Assembly (NCBI GenBank): GCA_011033025.1
Contig: WFMF01000073.1
Coordinates: 402,579-466,578 of the forward strand
From: Beroe forskalii
Taxonomy: Eukaryota > Ctenophora > Nuda > Beroida > Beroidae
Length of the DNA stretch: 64,000 nt
Direction of reading: 5' to 3'
The position numbers and the translations under genes were made by a program. Positions 57,401 to 64,000 of the stretch are shown here, one piece after another. How positions within the stretch are numbered: the first letter of the stretch is position 1; each line of letters starts with the position of its first letter. The notes below the pieces were generated by a model, which saw only the letters and a list, made by a program, of their open reading frames with translations, did no database searches and was not told the origin of the DNA.

Positions 57401-58957
57401 TACTGAGTCGTAACGACGTTACTGAGTCGTAACGACGTTACTGAGTCGTAACGACGTTACTGAGTCGTAACGACGTTACTGAGTCGTAACGACGTTACTG
57501 ACTTACTGAGTCGTAACGACGTTACTGAGTCGTAACGACGTTACTGACTTACTGAGTCGTAACGACGTTACTGAGTCGTAACGGTGTTACTGTGCCTAAA
57601 CAGTGTTACTGTGCCGTACCTTCGCATCTCTGTCGTACTCGTAACAACGTTGCGGTCTTGCCGAGTTATGAACGAAATACGTTCGATAATAATGACCTCA
57701 GGAATTCAATTTTTTGCATCCAATTTTCTCAACGTCCAATTTACGAAATTAGGGCGTTGGGAGATATGGGCGCATCTGATACGTACAGAGTCTCTACGTA
57801 TCAGATACGCCCATATCTCCCAACGCCCTAATTTCGTAAATTGGACGTTGAGAAAATTGGACGCAAAAAATTGAATTACAATTTATTAACTTTGAGAGTC
57901 TGTACTACAGACTCTCAAAGTTAATAAATTGTAGTCTGTATGAAAGCACTTCAAACTACCTTAGGAGGTGTATTTATGTGCGATAAAATTTCGGTGTTTC
58001 AACTTTCAAATTTTGGTAAGTTGAAAATATAGGGATTTTTTGTTAACATATGATAATGACGTCATTTTGAACTTTCATGGTGGGTGAAAAAATGGGGATT
58101 TTTCTGGAAAATTCCCAAATTACAACCTTTATAAATAAACCTCCTAAGGTATCTGGCTGCTTATTTAGTTATTTTGATACTACTTTTTTTGAATATTTAT
58201 TATTTGTTTAAGTAAGTTTATAATCGGCCCGGAGCTACGGTTGTTGATGTTGTTATTATAAACCTGTGCGAGGATTTGCCATTAAACGTTTCTCAGGGCC
58301 AGCCGCAATTATATTTCTAAGGGAAACATGCCCAAATGTCCATGTCAGTGCAAATTTAGTAAGTCAGCGATCGGCGCTGATCAGCGCCGATGGAGTTTTC
58401 AAAGGCTCTTATGCAGGTGTTTTGGTAGGCGCTGATCAGCACCGATCAGCGGCCAATCTCGCCGATCAGCGCTGATTGATCGCCGATCGGCGCTGATCAG
58501 CGCCGACGACCGCCGATGAAATTTTTAATTTTTTCCATCGGCGCTGATCAGCGCTGATCGGCGGTGTCGCTGATCAGCGCTGATCGATCGCCGATCAGCG
58601 CTGATCGGCGGTGGGTCAGCGCTGATCAGCGCTGATCGGCGGTGGGTCAGCGCTGATCGGCGCCGATTGCAAGGTGCTCATCTGCCGACTAATAGAGGAG
58701 CTGAGTTGTCAAGTCTTAGCATTTTATTAGGCACTTCACTGAATCATGAATTTAAAATCCTGATTTGTTCAGTGTGTTAGAAACATCATCATTTACCTTT
58801 CGATGTTAGCTCCAGATGAGTGTTCAGCCCACCATTCAAAGACATTTTCCTCCCACCCTTCCTTGGTCATGAGGTACTGGTTCATGACCTGCTCAGGTAT
58901 CAACTGCTCATTACCCAGCTGCCCAATCTTATGCTTTTGTGCATCATAGTCTCCATA
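54404..58957 (-). CDS. FERM-domain protein of the ERM/merlin group (five exons, both ends open)
   Basis: Exons on the minus strand: 58957-58797, 55488-55407, 55214-55080, 54843-54769, 54496-54404, all with GT-AG sites and matching phases. They encode most of lobe F2 and all of F3. Family members tie actin to membrane proteins and lipids under the plasma membrane. Seen in order: [12 protein letters not shown] ... [20 protein letters not shown] ... [117 protein letters not shown] and PKI-FPW-E-RNIS are hallmarks of ezrin, radixin, moesin and merlin. ILQLC-GNH recalls merlin, LWLGVDA-GLNIYE recalls ERM, so the choice is open. Lobe F1 should lie beyond 64000 or was not recognised. The helical and C-terminal parts should lie below 54404 but were not found. 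Confidence 0.92.
54769..54843 (-). CDS. FERM exon, middle of lobe F3
   Basis: 75 nt, phase 0, after CCTTTCAG and before GTTGGT. Reads [20 protein letters not shown] then RTNRM, matching FxIKPxDKKxxxFxFxxxxLRxNK of the family. Confidence 0.92.
55080..55214 (-). CDS. FERM exon, start of lobe F3
   Basis: 135 nt, phase 0, after TTTTCAAACAG and before GTAGAT. Reads [20 protein letters not shown], then [20 protein letters not shown] and FQDKK. This is the most diagnostic exon of the gene. Confidence 0.95.
55407..55488 (-). CDS. FERM exon, end of lobe F2
   Basis: 82 nt after AATTTCAG and before GTTCCA. The first base completes an Arg codon from the previous exon; then [20 protein letters not shown] and VNYFLIQ. 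ExEYLKIAQDLEMYGVNYF is invariant in ERM proteins. Confidence 0.94.
56012..57590. repeat. 19-bp dyad minisatellite, about 80 copies
   Basis: Unit GTCGTAACGACGTTACTGA. Within it GTAACG-A-CGTTAC is a perfect 13-bp dyad. Most copies are identical. Variants include AACTCCGTT at the start of the array, GAAACG, GAGGCG and a few partial units. Near-uniform copies suggest recent expansion or homogenisation. Confidence 0.96.
57703..57877. repeat. 175-bp near-perfect palindrome
   Basis: The left arm (AATTCAATTTTTTGCATCCA ... GGGCGTTGGGAGATATGGGC ... ATCTGATACGTA) is mirrored almost exactly on the right around a centre CAGAGTCTC. Overlapping minus and plus frames over it are mirror images of each other. 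Confidence 0.92.
57877..57933. repeat. 57-bp palindrome
   Basis: TACAATTTATTAACTTTGAG and AGTCTGTA, mirrored by TACAGACT and CTCAAAGTTAATAAATTGTA around a one-base centre. It begins at the base where the previous palindrome ends. Confidence 0.92.
57959..58150. mobile_element. 192-bp MITE with TA duplication
   Basis: Ends CCTTAGGAGGTGTATTTA and TAAATAAACCTCCTAAGG, flanked by TA. It inserted into the hAT-like element. Confidence 0.75.
58797..58957 (-). CDS. FERM exon, lobe F2
   Basis: 161 nt after AATAATTCAG and before GTAAAT. Reads [20 protein letters not shown], then [20 protein letters not shown] and [13 protein letters not shown] plus two bases of an Arg codon. Matches KYGDYNxxxHKxGYLxxExL(I/L)PxRVxxxxxxTxxxWExRIxxWxAEH. 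The frame stays open upstream through the neighbouring MITE, but that is coincidence: the acceptor lies 11 bp from the MITE end. Confidence 0.9.
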
Positions 58958-58970
58958 CTGAATTATTATA

Positions 58971-59761
58971 CAGTAGGGTGCCATATGTTTTCGTCGTTTT
59001 GCTTTTTTAGCCTTTTTAAGTGCAATGAATTTCCATTTTAAGTAATCACTGTCCAAAACCGTTCAATTATTCCACCTTGATGGTTCATGATATCATTAGA
59101 CTAATCATTGCCCTGAGTAATTGTGAAAAAACCTCCAAAATTTGCCTATGAATCAATAAGCGAGTTAGGGCTAAATAAACGTGGGTAACCAAAATTTCCA
59201 TGTTTTGATACGAAAAATGCTACAACTTCTACAATTTTCTGAATTTTTCTGTAATTTGAATTACTTTTGGAAGCTGATTGTTTTCGCCTCTTGCTGCTAA
59301 AATTTAATGTCAATCGTATTTAAAACAACGATGGCGCAGTCCTGCTATTTCGAAACTTTTTTCAGAAAATTTCTGGTAAAAATGGCATTGCCTGTAATTT
59401 TTTTGAATAGATCGAGAAAGTTCAAAAAGGTACGTTGGCCGAGAATGCACCAAGTGTCCAAGAAAAGTAGTATATCGCAATTCAATCAATTTCTTAATAG
59501 CTCCTCAAATCTGAATTTTAAAAAATACGTTTTTATTTAAAAAAAGTTATTCAACTTTGACGCATCACCGTGTTCTCGTATTTTTAGGCCGTATTTAACA
59601 AACTATAACACATCAAAATTCAAAGATTCGGGATTCTAATAGATTTTAAATTATTGGAATTGGTGAATCCAATCAAAAGTTATGAGCATTTCAACGATTG
59701 CAATTTAACAGTGTTGACAGGCAAATTTTCGAAAACGACGAAAACATATGGCACCCTACTG
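58971..59761. mobile_element. 791-bp mariner-like MITE next to a FERM acceptor
   Basis: Ends CAGTAGGGTGCCATATGTTT and AAACATATGGCACCCTACTG (about 30 bp identical), flanked by TA. No transposase. It lies immediately upstream, in transcription order, of the F2 exon. Confidence 0.85.
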
Positions 59762-59921
59762 TATGATCTAGCATCACATTTTAATAGTACTATACCAAAT
59801 TTGGAATAAGATATTTTGTTACAAATAATCATTACATCCTAGGAACATTTGATATCATAGCATTCCTGGCTATTTAAGTCTGAAGTAATGTTTCACTCAA
59901 TTTGAGGCACCTGCATCGTTA

Positions 59922-60154
59922 GGCGCCCGTAACGTTCGTCGGTCGATCGAATGGAATTGGTCGATCGATCAACTCCATTGGAACGAATGATTTGTTTTAC
60001 TGGTCCTTAATGACTTGAATCGTGATTAAATGAGCAATATTTAGTTGTTTCCCTAATAGCTCAAAGATTTTCTATTTAAAACACATCAGTCGATCAAATG
60101 AAGTTGATCGATCGACCGGTTCCATTCGATCGACCGACGAACGTTACGGGCGCC
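59922..60154. mobile_element. 233-bp MITE with TTA duplication (GGCGCCCGTAACGTTCG family)
   Basis: Ends GGCGCCCGTAACGTTCGTCG and its exact reverse complement, with TTA on both sides. Inner arms contain GGTCGATCGA palindromes. A one-ended copy lies at 32296-32503. TTA and GG ends fit PIF/Harbinger-like MITEs. Confidence 0.85.
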
Positions 60155-60157
60155 TTA

Positions 60158-60300
60158 CGCGTCGATCGAATGAACTGATCAAATGAAAATGGCACACAAT
60201 CGCGCGCTTGCATTTTTGCGCGGATGTCTTCATAAAAGTGTATTGTGCGCGTTTTTCATTTGATCAATCCATTTGATCAACGCGGAACGATGAAACCACC
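60158..60300. mobile_element. ~143-bp MITE, relative of 35123-35283
   Basis: Inner arms AACTGATCAAATGAAAA and TTTTTCATTTGATCA, right end GCGGAACGATGAAACCACC. The left end is altered. It begins directly after the TTA of the preceding MITE. Confidence 0.6.
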
Positions 60301-60455
60301 TGACAGTCATGACCCTGACGAGTTGAAATAGCGTGCCGGCACGCTAACGTACCGGTTCGGAACCGGTAAGTTACTGGTTGGAAACCCGGGTCGAGGAACG
60401 CTACGTAGCGTGTAAACACGCTACGTAGCGTGTTAGCACGCTACGTAGCATGGCG

Positions 60456-60521
60456 ATTTTAAGACAAAATTCCTAAGAAATTCGTACGCGTACGAATTTC
60501 TTAGGAATTTTGTCTTAAAAT
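60456..60521. repeat. 66-bp perfect palindrome
   Basis: ATTTTAAGACAAAATTCCTA AG then AAATTCGTACG, followed by the exact reverse complement with no spacer (centre ACGCGT). Just before it CGCTACGTAGCG, itself a palindrome, occurs at 60398, 60418 and in part at 60439. Confidence 0.95.
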
Positions 60522-60660
60522 ACGTGCGCGTGCCCCGGACGCGCAATTTCATCCATCACTTATGTACAGCGCCCTACAGCAAACACAAAAAACGGCGACA
60601 AAAGTGGTACCGAATTGCCACATAATGAAATTCCCGCCATTTTTGACAGCCAACAAATTA

Positions 60661-61839
60661 GGGTTTCCATTATCTACTTGAAATCTTTTATCTAGATAAA
60701 TAGATAATTTTTTTGCCATTATCTAGATTATCTAGACAAACTAGATAATTTTTGACTCCGAAATTTATCCAAATTTGACACAATTTTCAACGTTAGAAAT
60801 GCACGACTGTTGCAGTGGAACATCATACTATAACCAGCTGTCGGTTATTGAAATGGATGATTTTAATGGCCACCAAAAGTTCATGATGATATTAGAATTT
60901 TGAATAGAGTTCAGGACATTCATTTCTTCATTTTGATTGAGTTGAAATCAGTTATCCTTATAAATTCTCCATCATAAAGAAACAACTTTATCTACCAATT
61001 AGTTGCTATTAATACTTGCATTATTCATCGGAAAAGAGTCAATGAATGTCGAAATAAAGTAAATTTCATGATGATGGCCTCGGAGTTGCTGGAATGCTAG
61101 TAAAATTGAGAATAACTGAATAAAAAATAAGGGATCAAATTCCCTCGTATTAAATCATCATAACAAACCAAAGTTGACAGTTCCTTGACTCTTGAGCTGA
61201 ATGCATTAATATTGACCGTTTTGTAGGTTACTTGCAAATAAGCAATCACTTTGCCATAGCTGTAGGCTACTTTCGTACATATTTACAGCCTACTTTTTGT
61301 CAAAAGGACGTCAATAATTTGACATAAATTGGAAGCAGAATAGCGAGTGTTACGAGTAAGTATTTAACTTTCGTTAAAGTGGCAAATGACGATTTGTAAG
61401 ATGTGATAAGATACTTTGAACAACGCCTTCTAATTCTGTAGCTATTCATATCAGTTTAACAAAGGTCAAATCATCAGTAAAACAGATAGTACTTGAAGCA
61501 AAACAGCCCGCCCTTGAACCTGAGGGCCCTAAACATTGAACTATGTCCATATAGAATCATGAAATGAGTTGCCCAAGTCCTATGCATAGCCATAAATTGT
61601 CTTACTACCTAAGATCTCCGAAACAGGTATGAAAATCAACAGATCAGAAATTTTGAAAATTTGAAATCCTACAATTATTGAAGAAATTCAGGAAAAATGG
61701 CGATTTTAGCTGAAATTTCATGGCAAAAGGGATATGAAATTTATCTAGATATCTAGTACAAATTATCTAGATAAATAGACAACGATTTTTTGCAAATTGT
61801 CTAGATAATCTTATCTAGATAATATCTAGATGGAAACCC
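60661..61839. mobile_element. 1.18-kb element with GGGTTTCCAT ends
   Basis: Ends GGGTTTCCATTATCTA and TATCTAGATGGAAACCC, flanked by TA. Subterminal ATCTAGATAAATAGA-type repeats are found at both ends. The middle has no recognised frame. Confidence 0.72.
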
Positions 61840-61841
61840 TA

Positions 61842-62265
61842 CAACAAATCTAACGTCAGAATGTCAAATGATGGTTCGACATTAACCAAAACATGAAGAT
61901 GGGTGCATTTCTTGAATTCCTTAATGAAAGCTGAAATAGCAGACAAGTACAACGAGGCAAATTATGGAGTTCATTTATTATGCAGCAAAAATGATGAACA
62001 AGTACCTAACATTTGATTTTAACCAGTCAACAATTTCGGTACAAGCAAAACATTCCGTGAGTTAAACAGTAAGTCTTGGTTTGAACTGAAAACAGTTGAC
62101 AACAGTCTCACGTGGTACAATATTACTATTACTAACCAAACAAAAAATATATCATTCATAATAAGGCATGGCAAATTTCCAGTCATGTCACTGGAAGTAT
62201 TTATTATCAATGAGAAGCACCGTAAAAATGAATAGATACTCTAATTGTGACATTAAAAACGACTG
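61842..62265. other. spacer, no gene recognised
   Basis: A 63-codon minus-strand frame has no known motif. Confidence 0.45.
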
Positions 62266-62340
62266 GGTTCTGAGCTGTCCCGAGGACGTTGAAATAGCAG
62301 CAAAGCTGCTATTTCAACTTTCTCGGGACAGCTCAGAACC
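62266..62340. repeat. 75-nt hairpin, 14 + 19 bp stem
   Basis: GGTTCTGAGCTGTCCCGAG, a 3-by-3 internal mismatch (GAC/TTT), then GTTGAAATAGCAGC, a 3-nt loop AAA, and the complementary strand. The loop is too short for a typical microRNA precursor, so a recent palindrome is more likely. Confidence 0.75.
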
Positions 62341-63003
62341 TGGGGATTTTGGCTCTCATGGGCATAAAAATTTTTTGGAGGCAAAACTCAAAATTTCGCT
62401 TAGTAACTTAAGTGCGAAATTTAGTTTCGAAGCGATTCTAAAAATTTCATGGAGAAACAATGAAAAATGGAAAAGTTATAACGAAAAGTAGAAAGTCAAT
62501 TTGGGCAAAAGCGCTATCTGAGATATCAGCGATTTAGTGGATTTTTGAAGGTTTTTATGAGCTAAAATGGCCAAATAAGGTCCAATTCGCTTAAAAATTG
62601 GTTTGCCCATCAATTTTGACCTAAATGGTGGGCACAACAAGTTTGAAGCTCATATCTCCAAAAATGTGGCCAAAATGGCCATCTTTAGGCCCAAAATAGG
62701 CCAACTGCCACTTTGGCGCGCGCGCTTCGCATGGCATAACTTGGCCATTTTTCATCCGATTTTGACAAACAAATAAACTAAAATGATCAGCTCGTCGAGA
62801 CGAATCGAATGCAATCAAAAGCTAAGTTCTATCTCCATCAGGTAAAATTTCGATTTTTGGACGCCATTTTTGCTCCGAGGCCTCACATGGGCAATGTTGG
62901 ACCTATGGACTCAAGACTACCGTCAAAATGTTGGTACACACCCTGCCCATCCTGGCCAACTCCTATCTCAAATTCGTGTTTTCCAAAATGTGAGGGGTGA
63001 ACT
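62341..63003. mobile_element. MITE of the 25741 family, copy 2, one arm only
   Basis: Reverse complement of 25741-26395: it starts at the GGGGATTTTGGCTCTCATGG centre of the copy-1 palindrome and ends CCAAAATGTGAGGGGTGAAC. The short arm is absent and the hairpin 62266-62340 stands in its place. Confidence 0.82.
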
Positions 63004-64000
63004 ACAAACATAACAAAATACTGAATATCGATTTCCTAATTCAAAGATTGACATAAGAGGCGGAAGAGACTAAACTGTGAATCATCAGCGGTTACCCTAC
63101 AGTTGTAAGGTCTCCCTCAAAGGTTGGCTTGCATCCCCTGTAAAACTTGCATCCTCAGTGATTATTGGTCGAAATGAGTTACTCAACATCCCTAACAATC
63201 TGGCATGCATTCCCTGACTAAAAACCTAGCCACCTGGTTTTCTTTATGATTCAAACATAGTTAAGAGATATTTAATATAATTTTCAGGGCATACCATGGG
63301 TTTCAGCTGATGTCTGTGCTGGCATCACTATTCTGCAATCATCTCAATCCTTGATTGATCTTCACATTTTATCTCTACTACTTTATTGTGCTGCTAACTA
63401 TTAACAATTTTGGATTATTCAAGTGGCTACATCAAAATTAATCTTATATATAATTTCGTAAGAGCACGTGAATAATGTCTGTTTGTGCGGGCGCACAGTT
63501 TAAATTTGAGCTTGCCAAGAAAATATCAAGAGAAACGAAGGCTAAGATGCACATAATGGTACCGTTGCTATGGAAACCAATTTAAGTGCACGTGCAGATA
63601 ACAATCAGTCTATGCGAGTGCTTTCTGATTCGCTACGACGGTTTAATGCTGTGCTGTAGCTTTTTGAAAATTTCTGGCGTTTTCTTTATTTCAATTTGAA
63701 GCTCTCAAGATGGAGAATGGGCATAACTTGAATAACGGAGGATATTCCAGATGGATTGCTTTCATTGTGGCAGAGGTTGGTCAATGGTCGATAATCAAAG
63801 TTGAGTAGGTAATAACTGTAGCTACGAAATTTATTGTTTGAAGCAATTTAAGGTTTAAAACTGTCGAATATAAGTGTAGCAGCCAGCAGGTTATGAAGAC
63901 AGTTCCTAGCTTTGATATATGGAAAAAAATTGTCCAATGTCGGTATGAGAATCGGTTGTCAGAATTAACTTCATCTTGCAATCAAAACGTAACAAAAGTC
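63004..64000. other. 1 kb without a recognised gene
   Basis: The FERM F1 lobe would be expected in this direction on the minus strand but no matching segment was found. Short frames have no known motif. Confidence 0.45.

Larger units (their letters stand above)
55582..58686. mobile_element. 3.1-kb hAT-like non-autonomous element filling a FERM intron
   Basis: Ends GGCAGATGAGCACCTTG and CAAGGTGCTCATCTGCC. The flanks GACTAACA (55574-55581) and GACTAATA (58687-58694) form an 8-bp duplication with one mismatch, the length typical of hAT elements. The subterminal arms consist of GATCAGCGCTGATCGGCG and related palindromes, then ~100 bp of further inverted sequence (near 55760-55830 and 58290-58370). 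The core holds the 19-bp array, two long palindromes and a MITE. No transposase was found. Without it the intron (55489-58796) would be about 195 bp. Confidence 0.82.

Noticed and set aside
56012-57590. Centromeric satellite
   Set aside because: The array is under 1.6 kb and lies wholly inside a transposon in an intron.
57584-57874. 96-codon plus-strand protein
   Set aside because: It runs through a near-perfect palindrome, so its second half mirrors its first.
58958-59056. N-terminal extension of the F2 exon (MDSDYLKWKF...)
   Set aside because: This stretch is the terminal repeat of the neighbouring MITE; it does not match FERM sequence, and an acceptor separates it from YGDY.

Overview
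The window is nuclear DNA of an animal. It is AT-rich, its genes are split into short exons by GT-AG introns, and it is crowded with transposons and minisatellites. Two host genes can be read exon by exon, both on the minus strand: a secreted metallocarboxypeptidase of the M14 N/E group (six exons, 26599-30048, plus one likely further exon at 12602-12678) and a FERM-domain protein of the ezrin/radixin/moesin/merlin group (five exons, 54404-58957; its F1 lobe lies beyond the right edge). The animal itself cannot be named from this sequence. Retroelement fragments of a kind I associate with cnidarians and sponges hint at an early-branching or invertebrate animal; this is inference.

Layout. 1-12600: no firm gene. 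It holds five large minisatellites (31-bp at 971, 36-bp at 2690, 12-bp at 8232, two-level ~65-bp at 9527, 21-bp at 11296) and small inverted-repeat elements. 12602-26568: one likely carboxypeptidase exon, then about 13.8 kb of mobile DNA. This is a head-to-tail pair of foldback-type elements (12745-22211) with further elements nested inside, a 3.2-kb element with ~750-bp inverted arms (22249-25471) and a MITE (25741-26568). 26599-30048: the carboxypeptidase gene; one intron is a minisatellite that repeats the exon/intron junction. 30050-38800: a possible small membrane-anchored terminal exon, retroelement fossils, MITEs, hairpins and a 95-bp repeat. 39058-41100: part of a LINE (ORF1 and the endonuclease of ORF2). 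41236-41448: an unrecognised open frame. 44821-50570: a 205-bp tandem repeat split by a 1.46-kb foldback element and by a third copy of the 12745 family, which itself carries a MITE. 51872-54270: a 1.19-kb tandem duplication. 54404-58957: the FERM gene; its largest intron is almost wholly a 3.1-kb hAT-like element carrying about 80 copies of a 19-bp dyad repeat. 58971-63003: MITEs and perfect palindromes. 63004-64000: nothing recognised.

Most of the window is the record of repeated insertion of non-autonomous DNA transposons whose arms or cores have expanded into tandem arrays. The most striking points are the minisatellite built from a real 5' splice site (26929-27450), the intron made almost entirely of one transposon (55582-58686), the nested insertions at 44821-50570, and the foldback family with 3-bp TTA/TAA duplications seen three times.

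Exon calls come from matching translated segments to remembered family motifs together with compatible splice phases. No alignment or database search was run.
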